Below are positions 41,123 through 48,650 of a DNA stretch of 57,532 nucleotides, piece after piece (position 1 is the stretch's first letter; each line of letters begins with the position of its first letter). The stretch comes from Chloroflexota bacterium. GTDB lineage: Bacteria; Chloroflexota; UBA6077; FW602-bin22; CADDYW01. A program made the translations under genes and the position numbers. The stretch lies in contig CADDYW010000020.1 of assembly GCA_902810745.1 (NCBI GenBank), forward strand, positions 1-57,532, written 5' to 3'. Under the pieces are notes generated by a model. The model searched no databases. It was not told the DNA's origin and worked only from the letters and a program-made list of their open reading frames with translations.

Positions 41123-41563
41123 TCACAGTGCCACACGGCGCAGGTTCCACGGCACGCGCAGCGCGTCGCGGATGCTCTCGTAGCTCCGATGGTTCGCAAT
41201 CGCCGCCTCGATCGCCGGTGAAAACACCTCGCGGTAGAACTCGGGTCCCATGCGATCGATAATCTCGCGGTCAAACATCTCCGCGGTCTGGGGGATTCCG
41301 TCGAGCTCGGGGTACCCGCCCTCGGCTGTCACCTGCTCTCGCCCTCGTCGCAGGACGTCGGTGACCTGCGCCTGCTTCGCGGGTGTGGTCGCGAACTTCC
41401 GGCGGGCGATGACCTTGGCAAGCCAGAGAGCGTAGCCCTTCGCCAGGTCAGGGGACATCCCCTTACGCTCGTTCTTGATTCGATTGTACTCGGCAAAGAC
41501 GTCGAAGCGTCGGATTACGGCGGCGGGCACCAGTGCTTCACGCCTCTGTGAAGATTCTGCCAT
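41123..41563 (-). CDS. conserved-looking hypothetical protein, helical
   Basis: A 146-residue soluble, charged protein of unknown function. It is rich in amphipathic helix signals (FAEYNRIKNERKGMSPDLAKGYALWLAKVIARRKF, KQAQVTDVLRRGREQV) and ends with 'YESIRDALRVPWNLRRVAL'. It has no cysteine, signal peptide or membrane segment. The good composition and ATG start with GAGAGG upstream support a real gene. It is divergent from the isomerase gene at 41731. Confidence 0.6.
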   Translation of the reverse strand: MAESSQRREALVPAAVIRRFDVFAEYNRIKNERKGMSPDLAKGYALWLAKVIARRKFATTPAKQAQVTDVLRRGREQVTAEGGYPELDGIPQTAEMFDREIIDRMGPEFYREVFSPAIEAAIANHRSYESIRDALRVPWNLRRVAL

Positions 41564-41631
41564 CGCGCGCCCGTCCTCTCGACATCGATTCGGGCAGGAA
41601 CTATTCCCACCGCCGCGGCATTATAATCTGC

Positions 41632-41637
41632 TTGCTA
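41632..41637 (+). promoter_or_regulatory. -10 element upstream of the isomerase/Gfo-Idh operon
   Basis: TATAAT lies 94 bp before the GTG at 41731. No convincing -35 is visible. Confidence 0.4.
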
Positions 41638-41730
41638 CCGCGCCCCGTCAGACGACACGGTCACGCGAAGGGACCGGAGCGTACTCATCGGCTTCGCGTC
41701 GACGGCCCAGGACAGACTCTCGGAGGTACC

Positions 41731-42570
41731 GTGACAGGTTCGCAACGCACGATCATCGCAGCCAGCCCGAACTGCTTTCTCGAGTTCAACCCATTCGTCG
41801 CCTATCGCCACTTCCCATCGGTCGGAATTCGCTTCGTCGAGATTCCGGCCGCCCCCTCGGGCTTTGGGATGTTCGCTCCGGAGCTCATGGAGACAGCCGA
41901 TGTCGAGCGGCTGAAAGAACGCCTTGCGGGCATCGGCGTGACCCCGATCAGCGTCGGGGCGTACTGTGATCTGCTTCAGCCGCGCCTCGTCGAAGCATTG
42001 CGGCGGCGTATCGACTTCGCGCAGCAGCTTGGTGCCATCAACGTCGTCAGCGACGCGACCCGGCAGCTCGAGGTCGATGCCGAGCAGTGGCGCAAGCTCG
42101 TCAACATCCTCCGCTACCTCGGCGACTATGCGGCCGACCGGGGCGTTCGCATCGCGCTGGAGACGCACGGCGGGCTGACCCGTAACGGCGGTCTCGCCCT
42201 CAAGCTGCTCCAGGCCGTCGACCACCCGACGATCGGCCTCAACTACGACACCGGTAACATCTATTATTACAATGACAATCTTGATCCTGCCGAAGACGTG
42301 AAACAGGTTGCCGATCGCGTCGTGCAGGTTCACCTGAAGGATACTGCTGGCGGAAAGGGGGAGTGGGAGTTCTGCGCTCTGGGGGACGGCCGAGTAAACT
42401 TTCCGGCGATCATTGCCGAGCTGCAAGCCGCTGGATTTCACGGTCCCTACAGTCTGGAGCTTGAAGGACGCCGGGGCGAGGATTTCAATCGCGAGCAGCA
42501 CCTGGCGCGGATCAAGAAATCTATAGACTATCTTCGACGAATCGGGCTTGTATCGGACTCGTCTGGCTGA
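41731..42570 (+). CDS. sugar phosphate isomerase/epimerase family TIM-barrel protein
   Basis: A 279-residue TIM barrel of the AP-endonuclease-2 superfamily. Metal-binding residues expected of the family appear in IALETHGGLTRN (Glu, His), NYDTGNIYYYN (Asp), VVQVHLKDTAGG (His) and SLELEGRRGED (Glu). It is related to hydroxypyruvate isomerase and inosose dehydratase-like enzymes. GTG 41731 is chosen because CGGAGG precedes it by 5 nt. The frame before it is not homologous. It starts a plus-strand run with two Gfo/Idh oxidoreductases, typical of inositol or rare-sugar oxidation pathways. Confidence 0.85.
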   Translation: MTGSQRTIIAASPNCFLEFNPFVAYRHFPSVGIRFVEIPAAPSGFGMFAPELMETADVERLKERLAGIGVTPISVGAYCDLLQPRLVEALRRRIDFAQQLGAINVVSDATRQLEVDAEQWRKLVNILRYLGDYAADRGVRIALETHGGLTRNGGLALKLLQAVDHPTIGLNYDTGNIYYYNDNLDPAEDVKQVADRVVQVHLKDTAGGKGEWEFCALGDGRVNFPAIIAELQAAGFHGPYSLELEGRRGEDFNREQHLARIKKSIDYLRRIGLVSDSSG

Positions 42571-42768
42571 TCGGCAATCCTGCTGGTGGGAGAGTGCCCG
42601 CGATGCCGTGGGTCGGCAGGCATCTCCCGATCAGTCGTTCTAGCATCACGCGACGCGCTCAAGGTTGCCCTCGAGTCACCGTGGGACACCGACTCTCCCA
42701 CGGTGGCGCTGGAAACGACGCCGGCCGCTCGCGTGGAACCGAAGATTCGACACGAGGAGTTGTGTGAC

Positions 42769-43800
42769 ATGGCTGCGGTCAACAAAATCGGAATAGGGAT
42801 CATCGGTATCGGTTGGGTCGCGCACGAGCATATCAAAGCCTGGAAGAACAACCCGCACTGCGAGATCGTCGCGCTGTCCAGCCACTCCCGAGAGAACGCG
42901 ATGATGGCTCAGCAGCAGCACGGCCTGGTGGGCGCCCGAATTTATACCGACTGGGCAGACTTGATCCGAGACGACCGCGTGGACCTGGTCGACGTCTGCT
43001 CGATGAACCACCTCCACGTGCCTCAGGGAGTCGCCGCTGCCGAAGCTGGAAAGCATGTTCTCATCGAGAAGCCAGCCGCGAACGATCTTGAAGGTCTCCG
43101 ACGGCTGGAAAGTGCGATCGACAGGGCGGGCGTGAAGAGTCTCGTCGGTTTTGAGCTTCACTGGAGCCCGTACTTCCAGTCAATCCACTCGATGATCGAC
43201 AACGATTTCTTCGGCTCGATCTATTACGCAGAGTGTGACTACTTCTCCGGGAACTGGGAAAAGTGGTATCCCGGCTACACCTGGGTAAAGACGAAGGAGA
43301 AAGGAGGCTCGGCCCTGCCCGCGGCCGGCTGCCACGCGGTCGACGCGATTCGCCAGTTCGTTCGCTCGGATGCCGTCGAAGTCTTCGCCTACGCCGACAA
43401 CTTCACCAGCGTGATGGAATGGGATCCGACCATCATCACTCTGATCAGGTTTGCGAACGGCACCATCGGCAAGGTTGGTTGCGTCCTGGAGGGAAACGTC
43501 AAGTATCAGTTCAACGTACGGCTGCACGGACGCAAAGGGACACTGGTCAACGACCGCTTCCTCACTGACTACCTCCCGGGCCAGACGGGCTGGGCGCAGT
43601 TCCCGACAATTCTGCCGGATACCCCGGAGGTCTCGCACCATCCCTTCCAGGGTGAGCTGGATCACCTGATCGACTGCATCAGGGAGAATCGCACGCCAAT
43701 TGTCGACATCAAGGACGCCGTGAAGACGCACGAGATCTGCTTTGGAGCGGAGCTCTCGGCGCGGGAAGGGCGGCCAGTCCGCCTCCCGCTGCCACGGTGA
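42769..43800 (+). CDS. Gfo/Idh/MocA family oxidoreductase
   Basis: A 343-residue NAD(P)-dependent sugar or inositol dehydrogenase family member. The nucleotide-binding motif is GIGIIGIGWVAHEHIKAW. The catalytic-domain EKPAA motif is in HVLIEKPAANDLEGL, and AAGCHAVDAIRQF carries the active-site His of the family. The ATG at 42769 has AGGAG 9 nt upstream; the frame before it is non-homologous. The next gene begins 19 bp downstream, so they are cotranscribed. Substrate unknown. Confidence 0.9.
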   Translation: MAAVNKIGIGIIGIGWVAHEHIKAWKNNPHCEIVALSSHSRENAMMAQQQHGLVGARIYTDWADLIRDDRVDLVDVCSMNHLHVPQGVAAAEAGKHVLIEKPAANDLEGLRRLESAIDRAGVKSLVGFELHWSPYFQSIHSMIDNDFFGSIYYAECDYFSGNWEKWYPGYTWVKTKEKGGSALPAAGCHAVDAIRQFVRSDAVEVFAYADNFTSVMEWDPTIITLIRFANGTIGKVGCVLEGNVKYQFNVRLHGRKGTLVNDRFLTDYLPGQTGWAQFPTILPDTPEVSHHPFQGELDHLIDCIRENRTPIVDIKDAVKTHEICFGAELSAREGRPVRLPLPR

Positions 43801-43819
43801 TCGGCTCCAGGGGGAAACG

Positions 43820-44713
43820 ATGCTTCGTGTCGGCCTCATCGACTGCGACACCAGTCACGTTGTCGCGTTCACGCAGCGCCTCAACCACGTCGGTATCGAC
43901 GACGCGCAATGGGTCGACGGCGCTCGCGTCGTCGCCGCGTACCCTGGGACCTCGCTGATCAGTCCCGAGCGCATCCCTCATCACGTGCAGCAGCTACGCG
44001 ATTACGGCATCGACATCGTCGATCGCGCCGAGGATCTCCTTGGCCGGATCGACGCGGTGTTCGTCGAGTCGGTCGACGGAAGCGTTCACCTGGAGCGAGC
44101 ACTGCCATTCATCGAGGCGGGGCTCCCAACCTTCGTGGACAAGCCCCTCGCGACCTCGACCGCGGACGCCCGTCGCTTGATCGAAGCTGCGCGAGCACGG
44201 GATGTTCCGCTGATGTCCGCCTCGGCCCTGCGCTACGCGCTCGAGGTCCAGGATGTTCAGCGTCGCCAAGAGGAGCTTGGACCAATCCTTGGCGTCGACG
44301 CTTACAGCCCGGCGAGCCTGCATCCACGCAATCCGGGCCTGTTCCATTATGGCGTACACGGCGTCGAAATGCTCTACGCCCTGATGGGAACAGGGTGCCG
44401 TTCAGTGCGCTGCGTGTACCAGGACGACGCGGAGGTCGTGGTGGGGCGCTGGGCAGACGGGCGGCTGGGAACGGTGCGCGGAACACGACGCGGCGCCTAC
44501 GCGTTCGGATTCACCGCGTTCGGCGCGAAGCAGGTCGTCCAGGCTAGCGTGGACGGCCGCTACTTCTATCGCGAGCTTCTCAAGGTCATCGTCGAGATGC
44601 TCGTCACCCGTCGATGGCCGCTGAGCGCGGAAGAGCTGCTGGAGCCAGTCACGTTCCAGGAAGCAGCACTAGAATCGGCGCGCCGCGGAGGCGACGAGGT
44701 ACCGGTGGGCTAG
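43820..44713 (+). CDS. Gfo/Idh/MocA family oxidoreductase (second, divergent)
   Basis: A 297-residue Gfo/Idh-type protein. Rossmann features are LRVGLIDCDTSHVVAF at the N-terminus, where the usual GxGxxG glycines are largely replaced, and FVDKPLATSTADARRLIEAA with DKP in place of the catalytic EKP. YGVHGVEMLYALMG follows, where the family places its catalytic His. The altered nucleotide loop makes cofactor use uncertain. It may be a subunit or homologue working with the preceding enzyme. AGGGGGAAACG precedes the ATG. Confidence 0.82.
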   Translation: MLRVGLIDCDTSHVVAFTQRLNHVGIDDAQWVDGARVVAAYPGTSLISPERIPHHVQQLRDYGIDIVDRAEDLLGRIDAVFVESVDGSVHLERALPFIEAGLPTFVDKPLATSTADARRLIEAARARDVPLMSASALRYALEVQDVQRRQEELGPILGVDAYSPASLHPRNPGLFHYGVHGVEMLYALMGTGCRSVRCVYQDDAEVVVGRWADGRLGTVRGTRRGAYAFGFTAFGAKQVVQASVDGRYFYRELLKVIVEMLVTRRWPLSAEELLEPVTFQEAALESARRGGDEVPVG

Positions 44714-44762
44714 CTCGGCCGAGGCGGGGCAAGGGCAGACCAGCAAAATCGTGCACCGCTCC

Positions 44763-44791
44763 CGAGCTGCCTCGTTCGGAGAGGCAGCTCG
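44763..44791. terminator. bidirectional terminator-like hairpin
   Basis: A perfect 11-bp stem (CGAGCTGCCTC 44763-44773 with 44781-44791) encloses a 7-nt loop, between a plus-strand gene ending at 44713 and a minus-strand gene ending at 44858. There is no U-tract on either strand. Confidence 0.5.
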
Positions 44792-44857
44792 CCTTCCAGA
44801 TCCGCAATTTTCGGCGGGCCACCGTGGCGCGAACTTGCCGCCGTGGCCCGTCGTTCG

Positions 44858-45103
44858 TCAACGCCAGAACTGCAGCCGCTCGGCGAGCGATTCCCGCGGA
44901 GATGCAGTCAGCGCCGCGGACACGTGCATCGCGAGCGACGCCGCGATGGCCATCACGGCGAGCGCGCGTGCCGCGCCGCGGACTGATGGGTAAATGAGTA
45001 GCCCAAAACCAAGACCAACCAGGATGTGAGCGACGGCGTGCTGGAGCATCTTCCCGCGCCAGACTCGCTCCTGTAGCTCCTCCAAGTGTTCGACGTTGAG
45101 CAC
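44858..45103 (-). CDS. small two-helix membrane protein
   Basis: An 81-residue protein with two hydrophobic segments (AHILVGLGFGLLIYPSV and ALAVMAIAASLAMHVSAALT) flanked by basic residues, so an inner-membrane hairpin. No family is recognised. The GTG start has GAGGTAA about 5 nt upstream. It lies 87 bp downstream of the fabL-like gene on the same strand and may be cotranscribed. Confidence 0.55.
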   Translation of the reverse strand: MLNVEHLEELQERVWRGKMLQHAVAHILVGLGFGLLIYPSVRGAARALAVMAIAASLAMHVSAALTASPRESLAERLQFWR

Positions 45104-45190
45104 GGCTTACCTCGGTCCCGGCAGATGCTGGGGGTTCGAATGTCCCGATGGGGCTTGCAAGAGCCGAGCCGGGCTCGACACGCGCACACG

Positions 45191-45967
45191 CTACACGAGG
45201 AGCGAGTACCCCCCGTCGGCGATGATCGTCTGCCCGCAGATCCAGCGCGCTTCCGGCCGACACAGCAACGTAACGACCTTGGCGATATCGGATGGTCTGC
45301 CCACACGCCCCATCGGCGCACGCCGTCCGAAAGCGAGCATATCCTCCTTATTCGTGAACGCATTGAGCGCCTCCGTCTCGACGACACCGCCGGAGACGCA
45401 GTTGACGCTGATCCCTTTTGGCGCGAGCTCGACCGCCAGGTACCGCGTCAGCGTCTCGAGAACCGACTTTGCCACGCCCGCGGCCGCGTAATTCGGCATG
45501 ACGCGGAACGACCCGATACTGCTAATCGAGATAATTCGTCCCCAGCGGCCCTCCATCAGCGGAACCGCACGTTGGGCACACAGCAGAAGCGCTCGTCCCA
45601 TCACGTCCAGCGTTTTCTGCCAGTGCTTGACCTTCAGCTCCATGGCTGGTCGCAGCATGCCGAGTGCAGCATTGCTGACGAGTACGTCGAGCGCTCCAAA
45701 CTGTTCCTTCGTCTCTGCGAACAGTCGGTCCAGATCGTCGGGCTCGCTCACGTCCGCGCGAACTGGTACCGCGCGCACGCCGTACGAGCGTAGCTCGTCG
45801 ACCGCCTCATCAGCCGCCGTACGGTGGCGGAGGTAGTTCACGACGATATCTGCTCCTCCCTTGGCGAAGAGACGGGCAGTTGCTCGTCCGATACCACGCG
45901 ATCCGCCCGTAATCAAAACGACCTGCCCGGCAAAAGGGCGATCGCCACTCAGGGTTTCCGTATCCAA
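45191..45967 (-). CDS. fabL: FabL-type enoyl-ACP reductase (SDR family)
   Basis: A 258-residue short-chain dehydrogenase. The cofactor site is TGGSRGIGRA. ISISSIGS and NYAAAGVAK give the catalytic Ser and the Tyr-x6-Lys spacing that marks FabL/FabI enoyl reductases rather than ordinary SDRs. Regions such as NAALGMLRPAMEL, CAQRAVPLMEG, ETLTRYLAVELAP and GQTIIADGGYSLLV are very close to Bacillus FabL as I recall it. It reduces trans-2-enoyl-ACP in fatty-acid elongation. The start is TTG with GAGGTGG upstream, 19 bp after the M42 peptidase stop. No other fab gene is nearby. Confidence 0.85.
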   Translation of the reverse strand: MDTETLSGDRPFAGQVVLITGGSRGIGRATARLFAKGGADIVVNYLRHRTAADEAVDELRSYGVRAVPVRADVSEPDDLDRLFAETKEQFGALDVLVSNAALGMLRPAMELKVKHWQKTLDVMGRALLLCAQRAVPLMEGRWGRIISISSIGSFRVMPNYAAAGVAKSVLETLTRYLAVELAPKGISVNCVSGGVVETEALNAFTNKEDMLAFGRRAPMGRVGRPSDIAKVVTLLCRPEARWICGQTIIADGGYSLLV

Positions 45968-45986
45968 GATCGGCCCACCTCACCAT

Positions 45987-47042
45987 CTACGCTGAGAACG
46001 AGTAATTGAAGGTGTGAGCCTCTTCCAGGTAGCGCGCCAGCAGTGTCGCGCACGCCTCGACGTCGCTCGCGCACACCATTTCGTTCACGGTGTGCAGGTA
46101 ACGCGTTGGAATCGACAGCGTGATCGAGGGAACCCCTGCCCGTGACCGCTGAATACCGCCCGCGTCGGTGCCACCGCGCGGCAGGATCTCCATCTGGAAC
46201 GGAATATTCTCACGTCGGGCGATGTCTCGGAAGTTGGCCACGAGGCGAGGATCACAGAGGAGCGACGAGTCCATGATCTTGATCGCCGCGCCCGCGCCCA
46301 GACGTGAGACCTGATTCGTATCCTTCATTCCCGGGATATCTCCGGCGACGGTGACGTCGATCGCGATGCCGATGTCTGGCTCCAGCCCGAAAGCTGCGGT
46401 CGTCGCACCGCGCAAGCCAACCTCTTCCTGGACCGTCGCCACCGCCATCACGTCGACCTGGTGGGAGCGAAGCGCACGCAACGCCTCGATCATGACCAGG
46501 ACACCCACACGGTCATCCATCGCCTTCCCGATGATATTGTCTCCGACACGCTCGACCGTCCGATCCAGCGTCATCATGTCGCCCAGCTCGATCACTTCTC
46601 GTGCCTGCTCCGCCTTGAGCCCGACGTCGACGAAGATGTCGTCGAGCTTGGGCGCGGGTGGCTCCTGCCCGGCGAGGAGATGCACGGGCTTGGCTTCGAG
46701 CATCATAACGCCCCTCAGAACGCCACCTTTCGAGCTGTGGACGAGCACGCGCTGGGAAACCAGATTGCGTGCGTCGAAGCCACCGACAGGCTGGATTCTC
46801 AGGTAGCCATCGGAGTCAATCTGGCGAACCATAAAGCCGATCTCGTCAAGGTGTGCCGCGATCATCACGCGGCGGGACCCGTTGCCGCGCTTCAGCGCCA
46901 CGGCGTTCCCCAGCTGGTCGATCCGAATCTCATCGACGAGCGGCCGAAGCGCCCCGATGGCGATCGCCCGGACCTGATCCTCCCGGGACGCGATTCCCGG
47001 GGCCTCTGACAGTCGCTTGAGCAGATCATAGTCAATAGCCAT
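45987..47042 (-). CDS. M42 family metallo-aminopeptidase
   Basis: A 351-residue di-zinc peptidase of the M42 family (glutamyl aminopeptidase, TET/PepA type). Ligand and catalytic motifs in order: AAHLDEIGFMV, AMDDRVGVLV, ATVQEEVGLRGATT, AIDVTVAGD, RGGTDAGGIQRSRAGVPS and RYLHTVNEM. Members form large complexes that trim peptides; some were once called endoglucanases. The ATG at 47042 is chosen on homology; the longer frame to 47114 reads through an AGTATA stretch that is a -10 (TATACT) for this gene. Confidence 0.9.
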   Translation of the reverse strand: MAIDYDLLKRLSEAPGIASREDQVRAIAIGALRPLVDEIRIDQLGNAVALKRGNGSRRVMIAAHLDEIGFMVRQIDSDGYLRIQPVGGFDARNLVSQRVLVHSSKGGVLRGVMMLEAKPVHLLAGQEPPAPKLDDIFVDVGLKAEQAREVIELGDMMTLDRTVERVGDNIIGKAMDDRVGVLVMIEALRALRSHQVDVMAVATVQEEVGLRGATTAAFGLEPDIGIAIDVTVAGDIPGMKDTNQVSRLGAGAAIKIMDSSLLCDPRLVANFRDIARRENIPFQMEILPRGGTDAGGIQRSRAGVPSITLSIPTRYLHTVNEMVCASDVEACATLLARYLEEAHTFNYSFSA

Positions 47043-47075
47043 TCCCTTGCCTTTCTGAGTTGCTTGTTTTTCGCA

Positions 47076-47081
47076 AGTATA
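47076..47081 (-). promoter_or_regulatory. -10 element of the M42 peptidase gene
   Basis: On the minus strand this reads TATACT, 33 bp before the ATG at 47042. No matching -35 is evident. Confidence 0.4.
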
Positions 47082-47174
47082 CACTGCCGAGCCATCGCTC
47101 GCGACGATCGGCATCAGGTGCAGACCCTCCGAGCCCGAACGAGCGGCTTGTCGTCCCGTGCACCCATCGCAAGC

Positions 47175-47732
47175 TCAGGCCAGGACGTCTCCCCGCAGGG
47201 TTGCCAGGAACGGCAGGTTCCGATAGCGCTGCTGGTAATCCAGACCGTAGCCGACGACGAAGCAATCTGGGATGGTGAAGCCCACGTACCGAATCGGCAG
47301 GTCGATCAGGCGGTGCGCGGGCTTGTCGAGGAGCGTCGCGATCTCGAGGGAGGCAGGACGACGCGCACGTAGCGTGCGGAGGATGTAGCTCAACGTCAAT
47401 CCGGTATCGATGACGTCCTCGACGACGAGGACGTGCCGTCCCTCGATGCTTTCATCCAGGTCCTTGAGCAGGCGAACTGAGCCGCTTTGTCGCGCCTCCG
47501 GCCCGTAGCTGCTGATCGCGATAAAGTCTACCGACACGGGAACCGTGATCGCGCGGATCAGGTCGGCGACGACCATGATCGATCCTTTCAGGACCGCGAC
47601 GATGTGGATTTCTCGACCTTCGTAATCGCGCGAGATTGCCGCGCCGAGCTCGAGAATACGCCGATGAATGTGATCGGCATCGAACAGAGTGCGGTCGATC
47701 TCGCGATCTGCGAACGTCAATCGTTTGCTCAC
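47175..47732 (-). CDS. hpt: hypoxanthine phosphoribosyltransferase
   Basis: A 185-residue purine-salvage enzyme converting hypoxanthine or guanine plus PRPP to the nucleotide. The PRPP-binding motif is VLVVEDVIDTGLTLSYI, and the flexible-loop SSYGPE, the early LKGSIMVVADLIRAI and the C-terminal DCFVVGYGLDYQQRYRNLP are all typical of Hpt. Length is normal. The start is a GTG with a weak site. In many bacteria hpt neighbours tilS and ftsH; neither is here. Confidence 0.95.
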   Translation of the reverse strand: MSKRLTFADREIDRTLFDADHIHRRILELGAAISRDYEGREIHIVAVLKGSIMVVADLIRAITVPVSVDFIAISSYGPEARQSGSVRLLKDLDESIEGRHVLVVEDVIDTGLTLSYILRTLRARRPASLEIATLLDKPAHRLIDLPIRYVGFTIPDCFVVGYGLDYQQRYRNLPFLATLRGDVLA

Positions 47733-47773
47733 GGCGCGGAGAACACCTGGCTCGAGGTGAGAGAGCGCGCGGC

Positions 47774-47803
47774 TTGACCGGTGCCGCCCTGGAACGGTAT
47801 AAT
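47774..47803 (+). promoter_or_regulatory. sigma70-type promoter of tRNA-Ala
   Basis: TTGACC at 47774-47779 and TATAAT at 47798-47803 have an 18-bp spacer, placing the start near 47810, just before the tRNA at 47815. The arrangement is nearly identical to that of the tRNA-Arg gene. Confidence 0.85.
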
Positions 47804-47814
47804 TGACATTGCGT

Positions 47815-47886
47815 GGGGGCGTAGCTCAGTGGGAGAGCATTGCGTTCGCATCGCAGGGGTCAGGGGTTCGAATCCCCTCGCCTCCA
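47815..47886 (+). tRNA. tRNA-Ala (anticodon CGC)
   Basis: A full cloverleaf. The acceptor stem is GGGGGCG with CGCCTCC (one G-U pair), and A47886 is the discriminator. The anticodon stem TTGCG/CGCAG encloses the loop TTCGCAT, giving anticodon CGC, which reads GCG (Ala). The T arm is AGGGGTTCGAATCCCCT. The 3' CCA is not encoded. It runs into the end of the convergent rpiB gene 6 bp later. Confidence 0.95.
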
Positions 47887-47892
47887 CCGCGT

Positions 47893-48351
47893 TCATACCC
47901 CTTCCGTCCGCCAACGATCCATCTGGACAAGCTTGGCAACGCGCCGTCGGAACTCTTCTCCCGTCGAGAACTCGGCCGCCAGATAGGTTCGAATCAGCTC
48001 GAGCGCCATGAACTCTCCGACGATCTGAGCCCCGAGACACAGAACATTCACGTCGTCATGCTCGACGCACTGGTGGGCGGAGTACAGGTCGTGGCATACC
48101 GCCGCGCGAATGCCTGGAATCTTGTTGGCAGCGATCGACGCGCCGACTCCGGTGCCGCAGAGCATGATCGCGCGATCAGCCTCGCCACGGATCACCGCGC
48201 CGCACACCTCCCGCGCAACGTCGGGAAAATCCACCGGTTCCGGCGTCCCGGGCCCATAACGTCGCACTTCGTGGCCCCAGGCCTCTAAGGCCCGGACGAC
48301 CGGCTCCTGCAGGGCAAACCCGGCGTGATCACCGCCAACTGCGATCCGCAT
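47893..48351 (-). CDS. rpiB: ribose-5-phosphate isomerase B
   Basis: A 152-residue RpiB/LacA-family isomerase interconverting ribose-5-phosphate and ribulose-5-phosphate. The N-terminal RIAVGGDHAGFALQ, the catalytic Cys/anion-hole region IMLCGTGVGASIAANKIPGIRAAVCHD and ALELIRTYL are standard. Length is typical. It belongs to the pentose-phosphate interconversions that also serve phosphoketolase. Its 3' end is 6 bp from the tRNA-Ala gene on the opposite strand. Confidence 0.95.
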   Translation of the reverse strand: MRIAVGGDHAGFALQEPVVRALEAWGHEVRRYGPGTPEPVDFPDVAREVCGAVIRGEADRAIMLCGTGVGASIAANKIPGIRAAVCHDLYSAHQCVEHDDVNVLCLGAQIVGEFMALELIRTYLAAEFSTGEEFRRRVAKLVQMDRWRTEGV

Positions 48352-48432
48352 GTTCTTGACCTCCGCTGTACCTGTCGACCAGCCAGCGCCATCGGTAAGG
48401 TGGGCGCCTGCGACCTCCGCGACTCAGTGTAT

Positions 48433-48482
48433 CATACGGCGTCCGGGTGAAGGGTCATCGAGCCGCCGTATGGATCATCCCG
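48433..48482. promoter_or_regulatory. spaced 9-bp inverted repeat between rpiB and the debranching gene
   Basis: CATACGGCG (48433-48441) and CGCCGTATG (48474-48482) are perfect inverted repeats 32 bp apart. The left arm overlaps TATGAT/TATCAT-like hexamers on both strands. It could be a bipartite operator in this divergent promoter region. Confidence 0.4.
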
Positions 48483-48650
48483 AGCCGCGGCAAGGAATCG
48501 GCGCCCGGCGCGGCCGATTTCGGGTACCCCTGGCCCGCACTCGGAGTGACACTGCGTCACGTTTCCTCTGAAACCCGTCTCACAATCAACCCCGCCCGTG
48601 TCCCGTTGATGCCGTTGGCGTATCCCTTGCACTCGCGGGTGCGAGAGGCA

